Position numbers and translations under genes: made by a program | The notes under the pieces: generated by a model | Told to the model about the DNA's origin: nothing | The model's input: the letters and a program-made list of their open reading frames with translations, nothing else | The model's database searches: none | From: Chitinophagaceae bacterium | GTDB taxonomy: Bacteria; Bacteroidota; Bacteroidia; Chitinophagales; Chitinophagaceae | Assembly (NCBI GenBank): GCA_016710165.1 | Contig: JADJLJ010000001.1 | Span: 806,001-870,000, forward strand | Reading direction: 5' to 3' | DNA: 64,000 nt | Shown here: in pieces, positions 44,202-53,566 of the stretch | Numbering within the stretch: position 1 is the first letter of the stretch | How the letters are laid out: each line of letters begins with the position of its first letter

Positions 44202-45536
44202 TCAGTAATTTCTGACAGTCATTTCCACCCGGCGGTTCTTGGCACGGCCGGCAGCAGTTTTATTGTCTGCTACAGGTTTGTCCTGGCCATAACCGGTTGA
44301 AGTGAGCCGGCTTTCATCCACGCCTTTGCTAACGAGGTATGTTTTAACTGAAGCTGCTCTTGATTCAGATAAGGTCTGGTTCTTGTCAGCCTTACCGGTA
44401 TTATCGGTATGGCCGTCAATATTCACTTTATACGTTGGATTCTCTTTTAAAATGGTAACCACATCATTCAGTTTAGGGAATGATTTTGCAAGTAATTTAG
44501 AACTGCCGGTAGAGAAGAATACATTCTGTGCAGCTTTATTCACCCTTTCAATGATCTTGGAATCAATTACCGGGCAACCGTAATTAGAAGCAGGGCCTTT
44601 TTCATTGATACATTTATCTTCTTCGTCGTTCACGCCATCTCCATCGGTATCCGGTACCGGGCAACCCTGGTAGCGGGCCACACCGAATACGGTCGGGCAT
44701 TTATCTTCTTCATCATTGATGCCATCCTTATCCGTATCGGGTATGGGACATCCCTGGTAACGGGCCAGTCCTTTAACATCCGGGCATTTATCAGCATCAT
44801 CTGCAATTCCGTCACCGTCCCTGTCGGGGCAGCCTTGTAAAGAAGCAAGTCCTTTTACATCGGGGCACCTGTCCAACGAATCGAGTACACCATCCCCATC
44901 CCTGTCTTTGGGAGGCTCTACCACCGGAAGCGGAATTTCAACCGGGGCCGGAGCCTTCCTGGCTTTCAGGTTAGCAGCAACACCCACACTATGATAAAAA
45001 TGATAGGCTGCATTTTCAGTGACCGGCACACGGTATTGTGAGTTTAACAACAGGTAAACCTCATCGATCAACCTGATCTGGGTTCCTACACCAACGGGAA
45101 TAAAAGCGCCGTAATATCCCCTGTATTTGGAAGCTCCCACACCAGCAGTAAGGAAAGGATTGAAGAAATACCTGTCTGTTAATAATTTCAGGTTTACCGT
45201 TGCGGCGCCTTCAAGCAAAAGACTGGAATTCTGGCGGGATGGTTTCCCGGGAACCGGGTAATCAACAAACGAGCCCGATAAGGTACCTGCAAAATCAAGA
45301 TTATTGTTCAAGCCCTGTATATAGCTGACGGCCATACCCGCAGTCATGTATTTTCCTTTGCGCCATTCTTTCGAATTCAAAACGCTTGAAAGGCCGGCGG
45401 TACGCAGGTTAGCTGCAGTCCGGAAGTCATTGAGAAAGAAGTGGACTCCAAAGGAAGGACGTTTTTTATATTCTCCCTGCCCGAATGAGGTTGCAAACAG
45501 GCTGAGGGCAAAAAATACGAATAGGATTTTCTTCAT
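44202..45536 (-). CDS. OmpA-family protein with thrombospondin type-3 repeats
   Basis: I chose the ATG at 45536, which gives a proper signal peptide (KKILFVFFALSLFATSFGQ); the open frame begins 14 codons earlier. An N-terminal beta-barrel of about 190 residues is followed by four calcium-type repeats (DRDGDGVLDSLDRCPDVKG, DKDGINDEEDKCPTVFG and similar) and a C-terminal OmpA domain that binds peptidoglycan (YKVNIDGHTDNTGKADKNQTLSESRA ... GYGQDKPVADN). It ties the outer membrane to the wall. A -7 box lies upstream at 45561-45568. Confidence 0.93.
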   Translation of the reverse strand: MKKILFVFFALSLFATSFGQGEYKKRPSFGVHFFLNDFRTAANLRTAGLSSVLNSKEWRKGKYMTAGMAVSYIQGLNNNLDFAGTLSGSFVDYPVPGKPSRQNSSLLLEGAATVNLKLLTDRYFFNPFLTAGVGASKYRGYYGAFIPVGVGTQIRLIDEVYLLLNSQYRVPVTENAAYHFYHSVGVAANLKARKAPAPVEIPLPVVEPPKDRDGDGVLDSLDRCPDVKGLASLQGCPDRDGDGIADDADKCPDVKGLARYQGCPIPDTDKDGINDEEDKCPTVFGVARYQGCPVPDTDGDGVNDEEDKCINEKGPASNYGCPVIDSKIIERVNKAAQNVFFSTGSSKLLAKSFPKLNDVVTILKENPTYKVNIDGHTDNTGKADKNQTLSESRAASVKTYLVSKGVDESRLTSTGYGQDKPVADNKTAAGRAKNRRVEMTVRNY

Positions 45537-45560
45537 AAATGTTAGTTTTCTTAATCGCAA

Positions 45561-45568
45561 CAAAAATA
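45561..45568 (-). promoter_or_regulatory. -7 box of the OmpA gene
   Basis: The minus strand reads TATTTTTG, an exact TAnnTTTG match, 24 bases upstream of the ATG at 45536. A TTTG occurs 12 bases further upstream, shorter than the usual -33 spacing. Confidence 0.5.
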
Positions 45569-45668
45569 GTCGCTTCAATTCAAAGCGTAAAATATTTTAC
45601 CAACATATTTGTAACCCGGAGTAGCGGCGGCTTAGCCTGTAAATGCCTGTTTTACTGCATGTACCGGG

Positions 45669-46124
45669 CTATGGGATATCCTTTTTATCAATCACCTCCA
45701 CCTTAACCCGGGTAAGTCCACGTGATATATAACCCAGCTTCTGGGCTGCTGCCCTTGATAGGTCAACCACCCGCTTCATCCGGGGATGAATACGGTCATT
45801 TATCTTCACCACGACCGACCTGCCATTCCGGAGGTTGGTAACCTTTACCCAGGTACCCAGCGGCAATACATTGCAGGCACAGGTTAGTTTTTTCTGATCA
45901 AAGATCTCTCCGTTCGCCGTTTTTCTGCCATTGAATTTATTGGCATAAAAACTGGCCTGCCCGTAAAACACCCGCTTTGGTTTCTGAGGCTTTACTTCCA
46001 TACCCAGGTTGCCCTTTTGGGCATGGGCAGCTCCGGCCGGGAAAATGCAGATTGCAGCGATCAAAAAAACAAAGCAGCCCTGCAATGACAGGGTTCCTGG
46101 AATGGATAATGATCTGTTGCCCAT
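45669..46124 (-). CDS. rlpA: RlpA-like septal ring lytic transglycosylase family protein
   Basis: The 151-residue exported protein has a signal peptide and a double-psi beta-barrel: GQASFYANKFNGRKTANGEIFDQ, LPLGTWVKVTNLRNGRSVVVKINDR, and the conserved RVVDLSRAAAQKLGY. RlpA cleaves naked glycan strands in some bacteria. There is no SPOR domain. It lies 39 bases after the L,D-transpeptidase gene on the same strand, so both are probably co-expressed wall-remodelling enzymes. Confidence 0.88.
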   Translation of the reverse strand: MGNRSLSIPGTLSLQGCFVFLIAAICIFPAGAAHAQKGNLGMEVKPQKPKRVFYGQASFYANKFNGRKTANGEIFDQKKLTCACNVLPLGTWVKVTNLRNGRSVVVKINDRIHPRMKRVVDLSRAAAQKLGYISRGLTRVKVEVIDKKDIP

Positions 46125-46162
46125 GGTTTAAAGATAATTTAAATAAACTGTAAAAGAAGGGT

Positions 46163-47869
46163 TCATTTTTTTGCGAAATATTTTTCCATCAGCAGTTTGT
46201 CCTCTCCATAAATATCATCATAGAATCTTATTTTTCCGTCTTTCCCTTCGCAGGAGAAATAGCGGATGAAAAGCGGGACCTGGTTTTTAACGTCAATGCG
46301 GCGGCGGTCCTTTTTGGCGATCCAGTTCCGGATGGAATCTGCTGTATATTTCAATGACCCGTTTTTGATGCTGAGCAGGGCACTGTCGTTTCTTGCAATG
46401 TAAAAAGCAAGTTTCTCCCATTCCTGTACCCGAACACATCCATGGCTGAAAGCCCGGGAAGAATTCTTAAAAAGATAACGCTGGTTGGTATCATGCAGGT
46501 AAACGGCATAGCGGTTGTTGAAATTGAATTTTATCACCCCCAGCGAATTATCATCTCCACTGCCCTGCATCACTTTGTACGGTATGCCTTTGGAATATTT
46601 TTCCCATGGAACGGTATTCGGATCAACCACCTCCCCGTTCTTATCCAGTAAATGCAACCCGATCTTTGTAAGATAATTCGGGTTCTTCTTCAGTTTGGGA
46701 AGGTATTGTTTTACAATGATGCTGGTGGGTACCGTCCAGGTGGGATACGTGATCATATCCGAGACCTGGGCATTAAGCAATGGCGTACGGGTTTCCGGCT
46801 TGCCGCAGATGATCTTTGATTCAAAAACAACGGTGTCGCTTTCCACTACACACAGGTAATAACCCGGCAGGTTGACCCAGATGTATTTCTCAGGCATTTT
46901 TTTCGGTAACTGCTTATAGCGGTCGAGTGTAATGGCAATGCGTTTGAACCGCTCCACATCATTGTTGTTCAGCGTGCTTACCAGGATCTTTCCATATTTG
47001 CCATCCGCTTTTAATCCTTTCTTCTCCTGGTATCTTTTAATGGCAAGGGATAGCTGAACCGAATCAGGCAGTTTATCCGTCAGGTCAATACACTTGCTTT
47101 CTGCCAGCCGCTGCTGCAACAGTTTAATGAAGAAGGCCGAGTCTTTTGCATCGCCTTTTTTGAATGGATAGCGGATATGGGTAAACACTCTTCTGTCCAT
47201 GCTGTCGAGAAATGACCGAATGCCTTTTTTCAATTCCCAATATCCCTGGTGCGCAGGCTGCAGGGCATCCAGTACTGTGCTGAATTGTTTCTTCTTCAGG
47301 ATGCTTCTGAGCGTGGCAACATAAAAATCCTCATAAAGCACCGAATCTTTATTCAAAGAAACACTGTCTTTCCGCAGCCGGCCCACTTTAAGGTCTTTGA
47401 TCACCTGTACCAGTCCATCGGTTAGCAACAGGTCGGCCCGGGTCCATAATACGGCATCCATCCTGCTCAGTGAATCTGCATCCAGCCTGGTTTTCAGCAA
47501 TCTCAATTTGCTGAAGTGATAGTCTTCCGGGAAAAGGCCCTGCAATTCGGCCTGCTCAATAAAATGGTACAATGAATCGGCAAACGGTTGCCATTTTTCT
47601 GTTGAACTCCATAACGGCCGGTCATCCCTGTCCTGGTATACCTCTTTTAATACATTCAGCATCTTAAGATGAATGCTGTCGTCCAGGTTGCCATCATTAC
47701 CCGATGCCGCTTCCAGGAATGCGCCGATATTTTCTGCTACACTTTTATCCATCGCCTTCGGATCAGCAACCACATCTTCTTTATTTGTACCGTTCCCCCC
47801 GCATGATACCAGGAACAGGGACATGATCACAACTGCCAGGTACCGGGGATGAAGTTTGGGATGTTGCAT
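46163..47869 (-). CDS. L,D-transpeptidase, YcbB/LdtD type, lipoprotein
   Basis: The start at 47869 gives a lipoprotein signal (YLAVVIMSLFLVSCGG); the open frame is 14 codons longer upstream. The protein is about 568 residues: a long N-terminal helical region, a peptidoglycan-binding-like segment (LSLAIKRYQEKKGLKADGKYGKILVSTLN), and a YkuD catalytic domain with SHGCVRVQ, Cys near residue 478. These enzymes make 3-3 cross-links in peptidoglycan. The lipobox suggests membrane anchoring. Confidence 0.9.
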   Translation of the reverse strand: MQHPKLHPRYLAVVIMSLFLVSCGGNGTNKEDVVADPKAMDKSVAENIGAFLEAASGNDGNLDDSIHLKMLNVLKEVYQDRDDRPLWSSTEKWQPFADSLYHFIEQAELQGLFPEDYHFSKLRLLKTRLDADSLSRMDAVLWTRADLLLTDGLVQVIKDLKVGRLRKDSVSLNKDSVLYEDFYVATLRSILKKKQFSTVLDALQPAHQGYWELKKGIRSFLDSMDRRVFTHIRYPFKKGDAKDSAFFIKLLQQRLAESKCIDLTDKLPDSVQLSLAIKRYQEKKGLKADGKYGKILVSTLNNNDVERFKRIAITLDRYKQLPKKMPEKYIWVNLPGYYLCVVESDTVVFESKIICGKPETRTPLLNAQVSDMITYPTWTVPTSIIVKQYLPKLKKNPNYLTKIGLHLLDKNGEVVDPNTVPWEKYSKGIPYKVMQGSGDDNSLGVIKFNFNNRYAVYLHDTNQRYLFKNSSRAFSHGCVRVQEWEKLAFYIARNDSALLSIKNGSLKYTADSIRNWIAKKDRRRIDVKNQVPLFIRYFSCEGKDGKIRFYDDIYGEDKLLMEKYFAKK

Positions 47870-48072
47870 AATTCGGGTTAAATATCTGTAACTTGAATAC
47901 AAAATTTTCAAGACGGATCTTTAGGGAGACAGTTTTCACCAACAAGATAATAATTCGTTTTCAATCAGCCCTAATATTCGGAATTGTTTTTATGTTAACC
48001 CGTTTTGGCTTCAGTCCCGGTCTACTTCCTGATAAATCCGGGGTTTGAACAATTAAAGAAAATAAAAAAACT

Positions 48073-48516
48073 ATGTTAAAAGAAACGCTGTCACGGATCT
48101 TTGAAAGAGACCTTAACAGGTTGCTTACGGAGATCAACCTGTATAAAGATGAAGACAAGCTGTGGGTGGTGAAAGAAGGCATCAGCAACAGCGCCGGCAA
48201 TTTGTGCCTGCACCTGCTGGGAAACCTTTATCATTTCATAGGCACTACCCTTGGTCATACCGGCTATGTACGTTACCGGGATGATGAGTTCAGCCTGAAA
48301 CATATTCCCCGGCAGGACCTCGCCATAAATATCGGAAACTGCATACTGATCGTAAAAAACACATTGAAGGATCTGCCCGAAGAGGACCTGGAAAAGGATT
48401 TTCCGCTGGAAGTGTTTGGGAAGAAAGACAGTACAGAGTTCATCCTGGTACACCTGGCCACACATTTAACCTATCACCTGGGGCAAATAAATTATCACCG
48501 GCGCCTGCTTGACTAA
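48073..48516 (+). CDS. DinB-family protein
   Basis: The 147-residue four-helix-bundle protein has the DinB-type metal histidines: HLLGNLYHFIG in helix 2 and LVHLATHLTYHLGQINYHRRLL in the last helix. DinB proteins are putative thiol-dependent or metal-dependent enzymes; substrates are mostly unknown. Its last four bases overlap the end of the convergent aroC gene. Confidence 0.82.
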   Translation: MLKETLSRIFERDLNRLLTEINLYKDEDKLWVVKEGISNSAGNLCLHLLGNLYHFIGTTLGHTGYVRYRDDEFSLKHIPRQDLAINIGNCILIVKNTLKDLPEEDLEKDFPLEVFGKKDSTEFILVHLATHLTYHLGQINYHRRLLD

Positions 48517-49529
48517 GAAATTATCCTTGGGATCTTCTGTTCAAGCAACATCAGGTCGGCCAATACAATGGCCGTTACGGATTCCAGCACCACCGGAACA
48601 CGCAAAGCAATGCACAGGTCGTGACGGCCCTTTACAGAGAATGCCTCAATATTGCCTGTTGCTGTATTCAATGTTTGCTGTTCTTTCGGAGTGGATGACG
48701 TGGGTTTGACAGCGATACGGAAAACCAACTCATTGCCATTGGTAAGTCCGCCAACGATCCCGCCGGCATGGTTGGTGAATGTTTTACCTGAATGATCCGC
48801 AATGGGATCATTGTGCCGGCTGCCAAACATTTTTGCGGCGGCAAAACCGGTCCCGAATTCAATGCCTCTCACCGCCGGTATGGCAAACACGGCATGGCTT
48901 ATCAGCGATTCTGCCGAATCAAAAAATGGTTCCCCCAAACCAACGGGAAGGCCTGCAACCTTACACTCAATGATGCCGCCAATGGTATCCTTTGCATCAA
49001 GGGCCTTTTGTAAACCTTCATCAAGATCAGCCTCTCCGCCAATTTCAATGATTCTGGATGTTATAGAAACTCCGGTTCCCCCTTCAGGGGGCGGAGGGGG
49101 CAATATTTTTTTTGCGATCACTCCTGCTGCAACCAGGCAAACGGTAAGCCGTCCGCTGAAATGGCCGCTTCCCCGGTAGTCTTCAAAGCCGCCAAACTTT
49201 TTGGAAGCAACCAGATCGGCATGGCCCGGCCTGGGCACAGCCCGCTGTTTTTCATAATCGCTGCTGCGGGTATTTTTATTCTCAAACAGAATGGTAATGG
49301 GGGCTCCGGTTGTTTTGCCGTTGAACAAACCCGACTTTACCTGGGGAATATCGTCTTCTTTGCGGGGAGTGGTACCGATGGCCCCGGGTTTCCTTCTTTC
49401 AATATCTGCCGTAAAATCCTCCGCAGACAAAGGCAAGCCCGCCGGGCATCCATCAATGGTAAGTCCTGCACATTCGCCATGCGATTCGCCAAAAATATGT
49501 ACCCGGAATATGCGGCCGAAACTGTTCAA
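48513..49529 (-). CDS. aroC: Chorismate synthase
   Basis: The final shikimate enzyme, converting 5-enolpyruvylshikimate-3-phosphate to chorismate with reduced FMN. Signatures: SFGRIFRVHIFGESHG at the start, RPGHADLVASKKFGGFEDYRGSGHFSGR, and GSRHND; C-terminal KGRHDLCIALRVPVV. At 338 residues it is slightly short of the usual 350-360. A Pro/Gly loop LPPPPPEGGTG arises from an embedded palindrome (49078-49091). It is last in the tyrA operon, 26 bases after aroA. Confidence 0.95.
   Translation of the reverse strand: MNSFGRIFRVHIFGESHGECAGLTIDGCPAGLPLSAEDFTADIERRKPGAIGTTPRKEDDIPQVKSGLFNGKTTGAPITILFENKNTRSSDYEKQRAVPRPGHADLVASKKFGGFEDYRGSGHFSGRLTVCLVAAGVIAKKILPPPPPEGGTGVSITSRIIEIGGEADLDEGLQKALDAKDTIGGIIECKVAGLPVGLGEPFFDSAESLISHAVFAIPAVRGIEFGTGFAAAKMFGSRHNDPIADHSGKTFTNHAGGIVGGLTNGNELVFRIAVKPTSSTPKEQQTLNTATGNIEAFSVKGRHDLCIALRVPVVLESVTAIVLADLMLLEQKIPRIIS
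49078..49091. repeat. In-frame CCCCTTCAGGGG palindrome in aroC
   Basis: Arms CCCCC (49078-49082) and GGGGG (49087-49091) flank TTCA, followed by a G-rich tail to 49100. It encodes the PPPPPEGG loop after residue ~145. It shares its core with the copy in the S15 hydrolase at 7460-7477. Confidence 0.6.
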
Positions 49530-49555
49530 TGTTGGAAAGTTAATTGGTTTATCCG

Positions 49556-50863
49556 TTATTCGTTTATTGGTAAAGATACATCAGCACCCAGCATTTTCAA
49601 ATCAGCATAAAAACCCGGGTATGATTTATTGACTGCTTCTGCCTCCCCGATCACTGTGTTACCCTTTGCTTTTAATGCTGCCACTGCACATGCCATTGCA
49701 ATGCGGTGATCGTGATGCGAATGAACAACAGTTCCGTTTAATTCGTTTCCCCCGGTTATCATCATTTTATCATCCTCCAGTATTATTTCCACTCCCATCT
49801 TGCCAAGTTCTTCCTGCAGGGTTATGGCCCGGTTGCTTTCCTTATGCTTCAAACGGCTTACTCCCTCAATGACCGATGTGCCGTTACAATAAGCGGCCAG
49901 CGCAACAAGCGGCGGAAACAGGTCCGGGCAATCGGTTGCGTTAAATTGAAATGCAGTACCCAGACCGTCTGAAAACCCACTTACTGTCACCGTATTTTCC
50001 TTTGCAGAAATTTTTGCACCACAATCCTTCAATGCGTTCAATATCGCTTTATCTGCCTGTGCAGAATTGATATCCAATCCTTCTACAGTAATTGTTCCCG
50101 CAACAGCACCAGCCACTAATAAAAAGGCTGCCCCGCTCCAGTCGCCTTCTACAGAATAGTCGATAGCCTTTCCCCGATCGCTATCGCAACGATAGTCAAT
50201 ACCAGTTTGCGGGAAATAAAACTCTTCATAGTTAAGATTTTCAGGCAGTTTCATTCCAAACTGTTTCATTATAGCTAATGTGAGATCGATATAAGGCTTA
50301 CTTTTCAAATTATTCACTTTTATAGCGACATTTTTTGCATCAGCTGCTGAGTAGGCCATCAATAACCCTGTGAGAAACTGCGAACTTATTGAACCGTCAA
50401 TTTCGATATTGCCAGGTCTGATTGGTCCCTGTATTATTAATGGTAGTTTGCCATTTGTACTTTTAAAATTTACAACCAGCTGTGGTAAAATTTCATCAAA
50501 AAAATTCATTGGCCTTTTTTTAAGGCTACCTTCTCCCTTTATAGTAATTTTTTTTTCACACAACGCAATAATTGGCGTAAACATTCTAATAGCCAGCCCG
50601 CTTTCCCTACAATTAATGTCTCTGACTATTGGTTCAACTCCATCACTATCTATTTCCATGGTATCATTTCCTGTTTGCACTACTGCTCCTAATGACTCAA
50701 TGATTTCAATTGAAGCCAGATCATCATTACTGTTACCAGGATTACGAATAATCGTCTTTCCTTTATACAGTAAACCCGCTGCCAAAGCCCGCTGCATGCT
50801 GCTTTTTGAAGCAGGCGCTTTTACTGTTCCATTGACCGGGGAAGGCTGCACGGTGACTGTCAC
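49556..50863 (-). CDS. aroA: 3-phosphoshikimate 1-carboxyvinyltransferase (EPSP synthase)
   Basis: The 435-residue enzyme joins phosphoenolpyruvate to shikimate-3-phosphate. Motifs: APASKSSMQRALAAGLLYKG (substrate-binding Lys-Ser), GSISSQFLTGLLMAY, YSVEGDWSGAAFLLV, and HSHHDHRIAMACAV. It begins where aroB ends (one-base overlap), so translation is coupled. An unusual stretch before YSVEG (GIDYRCDSDRGKAIDY) coincides with a small palindrome at 50161-50186 and may be an insertion. The gene's first third looks richer in A/T than its neighbours. Confidence 0.95.
   Translation of the reverse strand: MTVTVQPSPVNGTVKAPASKSSMQRALAAGLLYKGKTIIRNPGNSNDDLASIEIIESLGAVVQTGNDTMEIDSDGVEPIVRDINCRESGLAIRMFTPIIALCEKKITIKGEGSLKKRPMNFFDEILPQLVVNFKSTNGKLPLIIQGPIRPGNIEIDGSISSQFLTGLLMAYSAADAKNVAIKVNNLKSKPYIDLTLAIMKQFGMKLPENLNYEEFYFPQTGIDYRCDSDRGKAIDYSVEGDWSGAAFLLVAGAVAGTITVEGLDINSAQADKAILNALKDCGAKISAKENTVTVSGFSDGLGTAFQFNATDCPDLFPPLVALAAYCNGTSVIEGVSRLKHKESNRAITLQEELGKMGVEIILEDDKMMITGGNELNGTVVHSHHDHRIAMACAVAALKAKGNTVIGEAEAVNKSYPGFYADLKMLGADVSLPINE
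50161..50186. repeat. Small palindrome inside aroA
   Basis: CGATAGC (50161-50167) and GCTATCG (50180-50186) are inverted repeats around 12 bases. The encoded peptide is flanked by the duplicated tripeptide I-D-Y, as if a short element had been inserted with a target duplication. Confidence 0.4.
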
Positions 50864-51891
50864 TATAGGATCTCTTTAAAGTGTTTTTCCAGGTCGGCCA
50901 GGGATACATAAATCATTTCCGCTTCACCGATCCGTTTTAAAAGAATGAACTGCACTCCTTCGCTATGCCGCTTTTTATCCATCTTTAGCACGTCGAATAC
51001 TTTTTCGTGAACCGTTTCCACATCCACCGGCAGATGATACCTGGCCAGCAGTTTAACGATCCGGGCAGCTTCTTCAAAATGAAGATCGTTCAGTTCTTCA
51101 GAAAGATTGCAGGCAGCCACCATGCCGATGCTTACCGCATGGCCATGGGGAATGTGGTGAAGATTCTCGATCGCATGGCCAATGGTGTGGCCGAAGTTCA
51201 ACAGCTTTCTTTCCCCTTTTTCCAGCTCATCGGCTGCAACGATCTTTAATTTTATCTCCACGTTCTTCTCGATCAGCTCAGCGCTCAACGTTTTATCGGC
51301 CTGGTAATCGTGTAATGAATATCTTTCGAGTACCGAGAACAACAATGTATCTTTTATACAGGCATGCTTTATGATCTCTGCAAACCCGTTCACCCATTCT
51401 TTAACAGGCAGCGTTTGCAAAAAAGAATAGTCATAGAAAATAAATTCCGGTTGCCGGATGGTGCCCACCATGTTCTTGTAAACCCCCACGTCAACGCCGT
51501 TCTTGCCGCCAAGGGCTGCATCCACCATGGCCAGTATGGAAGTAGGCACGAACCCAAACGGCAACCCCCGCATATACACCGCAGCTACATAACCGGTGAT
51601 ATCCGTTACCACACCCCCACCCACTCCAACCAGAAAACTGTCCTTATTGGCGCCAAGCTTTATCAGTTCCTGTATGAGGCGATCGGCCGTTGCCTGGTTC
51701 TTATGTTTTTCGCCGGCCGGAAAGCGGATAACAGGATATGCATCCAGCTTCGAAGCATGATGGCTGTACACATTCTCATCCGTGAGGATGATAATGTTCT
51801 TATCTCCCGCCGCCTCTGACAAAGAAGAAAAGGCTGCATCAAAATAACAGGCCACTGGTTTATTTGAAATAATATATTCAGATCTGCGCAT
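50863..51891 (-). CDS. aroB: 3-dehydroquinate synthase
   Basis: The 342-residue enzyme converts DAHP to 3-dehydroquinate using NAD and a divalent metal. NAD-binding GVGGGVVTDITGYVAAVYMRG, FVPTSILAMVDAALGGKNGVD, and metal/histidine motifs NFGHTIGHAIE and PHGHAVSIGM are visible. It is in the aromatic operon, 19 bases after the DAHP synthase gene. Confidence 0.95.
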   Translation of the reverse strand: MRRSEYIISNKPVACYFDAAFSSLSEAAGDKNIIILTDENVYSHHASKLDAYPVIRFPAGEKHKNQATADRLIQELIKLGANKDSFLVGVGGGVVTDITGYVAAVYMRGLPFGFVPTSILAMVDAALGGKNGVDVGVYKNMVGTIRQPEFIFYDYSFLQTLPVKEWVNGFAEIIKHACIKDTLLFSVLERYSLHDYQADKTLSAELIEKNVEIKLKIVAADELEKGERKLLNFGHTIGHAIENLHHIPHGHAVSIGMVAACNLSEELNDLHFEEAARIVKLLARYHLPVDVETVHEKVFDVLKMDKKRHSEGVQFILLKRIGEAEMIYVSLADLEKHFKEIL

Positions 51892-51910
51892 AATCGGTTT
51901 ACCGGTACTC

Positions 51911-52999
51911 CTATGAATTCATTACTTTATTCTGGTGTTGGATACTTTCCATATGAACCGCATCAAAATATTTGATGATGAATTCTTTGGTCAGGCCCAG
52001 TGCTTCTCCTTTTTGAAATGCCCTTTCCAGGATATCATTCCAGCGGTTGGTTTGTAATATGGTGATATTATTATCCTTTTTGTACTGGCCTATCCGGTCT
52101 GAAAGCTTCATCCGCTGGCCCAGCAAGGTCAGCAATTCATCATCCACCTGGTTGATCTGTTCCCGTAAGGTCGTCAAAGCATTGATGAACTCCTGTTCGG
52201 TGGTGTTTTCGCTTCGCCAGACAAGGGCGGTGAGCATTTCAAGTAACCGTTCCGGTGTAACCTGTTGTTTGGCATCGCTCCAGGCATTGTCGGGGTCAAT
52301 ATGTGCTTCGATCATCAGCCCGTCAAAATCCAGGTCGATGCTTTTTTGAGCAACCGATTGCAACATGCTGCGGTTACCACAAATATGCGACGGGTCGCAT
52401 ACCAGGGGCATGCCCGGGAACCTTCTTTTCATTTCGATCGGCAAATGCCACATGGGCGCATTGCGGAACTCGGTATTGCCATAAGAAGAAAAACCCCGGT
52501 GGATCATACCCACCTGCCTTACTCCCGCTTTTTGTAACCGCTCAATACCACCGCTCCATAACTCAAGGTCGGGATTGATGGGATTCTTTATCAATACAGG
52601 GACCTCCACACCCCTGAGCGCATCTGCCACTTCCTGCACGCTGAACGGGTTAACGGTGGTGCGGGCCCCGATCCACAACATATCCACTTCAAAACGCAGG
52701 GCATCTTCCACGTGTTTGGCCGTAGCTACTTCCACGGTGGTTGGCAAACCTGTGATCTTTTTTGCCTGCAAAAGCCATGGCAACCCACTAACACCATTGC
52801 CTTCAAACATACCCGGTTTGGTCCGGGGTTTCCAGATGCCTGCCCGCAGCATGTCTACTTTACCGGTCTTTGCCAGTCTTGCTGCTGTTTCCAGTACCTG
52901 CTCCACGGTCTCTGCACTGCAGGGGCCGCTGATGATGAGCGGGCGCTTGTTCCATTTTTCCTGCATGATCTCTTTCATGGTCTGAACTTCTCTTTGCAT
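51911..52999 (-). CDS. Bifunctional DAHP synthase / chorismate mutase
   Basis: The 362-residue fusion has an N-terminal 3-deoxy-7-phosphoheptulonate synthase (RPLIISGPCSAET, LRAGIWKPRTKPGMFEG, LVCDPSHICGN) and, after residue ~265, a chorismate mutase domain (ALTTLREQINQVDDELLTLLGQRMKLSDRIGQYKK). The first enzyme starts the shikimate pathway; the second turns chorismate into prephenate, the substrate of TyrA encoded two genes upstream. The mutase domain probably gives feedback control on the synthase. An ATG at 52978 is an alternative start. Confidence 0.92.
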   Translation of the reverse strand: MQREVQTMKEIMQEKWNKRPLIISGPCSAETVEQVLETAARLAKTGKVDMLRAGIWKPRTKPGMFEGNGVSGLPWLLQAKKITGLPTTVEVATAKHVEDALRFEVDMLWIGARTTVNPFSVQEVADALRGVEVPVLIKNPINPDLELWSGGIERLQKAGVRQVGMIHRGFSSYGNTEFRNAPMWHLPIEMKRRFPGMPLVCDPSHICGNRSMLQSVAQKSIDLDFDGLMIEAHIDPDNAWSDAKQQVTPERLLEMLTALVWRSENTTEQEFINALTTLREQINQVDDELLTLLGQRMKLSDRIGQYKKDNNITILQTNRWNDILERAFQKGEALGLTKEFIIKYFDAVHMESIQHQNKVMNS

Positions 53000-53122
53000 T
53001 GTAAAATTAGTTTTATGTTACCAGCTTTTTCAACTTTATTGAACTTCTGTTGTGAACTTGTTCTGTTATTTTTACCTTCCAGTAAAAGAAAAAATGACCC
53101 CTATGAATATTCCGTTTCATGG

Positions 53123-53566
53123 TCAGACGGAGACGTCAGACCATGTTTCGTGATCCATTTCAAATTTGATCTCCCCCTTTCCGTGCACACCCGCTTCTTT
53201 CCATCCCTGCATCCGGTAGAATTTTTCTGCCCGGCTGTTTGGTTCGGTACCCAGCCATACCGTTTCCTTCGTTTGCAGAAAATACCAGTCCAGCATCATC
53301 CGGTGCAGTTTCTTACCGATGCCACGTGCTTCATGATCGGGATGGATAAAAAGCGCCCAGATATTATTGGCAACGATATCGGCAATGGCAAAACCCACGA
53401 TCCTGTTTCCGGCTTCGCATACCCAGCCCCGGCCCCGGTTACTGATGTATTCCTCCACATCCTGGTCGGGCACCAGCGAAGGATCGGACAACCGGTTCTC
53501 CTTTACCGCATTCCGTACAAACTGTATCTGCGGTATATCGCTAACCTGTGCTTCCCGGAAGATCAT
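53123..53566 (-). CDS. GNAT family N-acetyltransferase in the aromatic operon
   Basis: A 147-residue GNAT: IVGFAIADIVANNIWALFIHPDHEARGIGKKLHRMMLDWY is the core with the acetyl-CoA loop, followed by LGTEPNSRAEKFYRMQGW. The start overlaps the end of tyrA by four bases, so it is translationally coupled. Its substrate is unknown; the location suggests that it acts on, or is needed with, an aromatic compound, but it may simply be a passenger. Confidence 0.88.
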   Translation of the reverse strand: MIFREAQVSDIPQIQFVRNAVKENRLSDPSLVPDQDVEEYISNRGRGWVCEAGNRIVGFAIADIVANNIWALFIHPDHEARGIGKKLHRMMLDWYFLQTKETVWLGTEPNSRAEKFYRMQGWKEAGVHGKGEIKFEMDHETWSDVSV

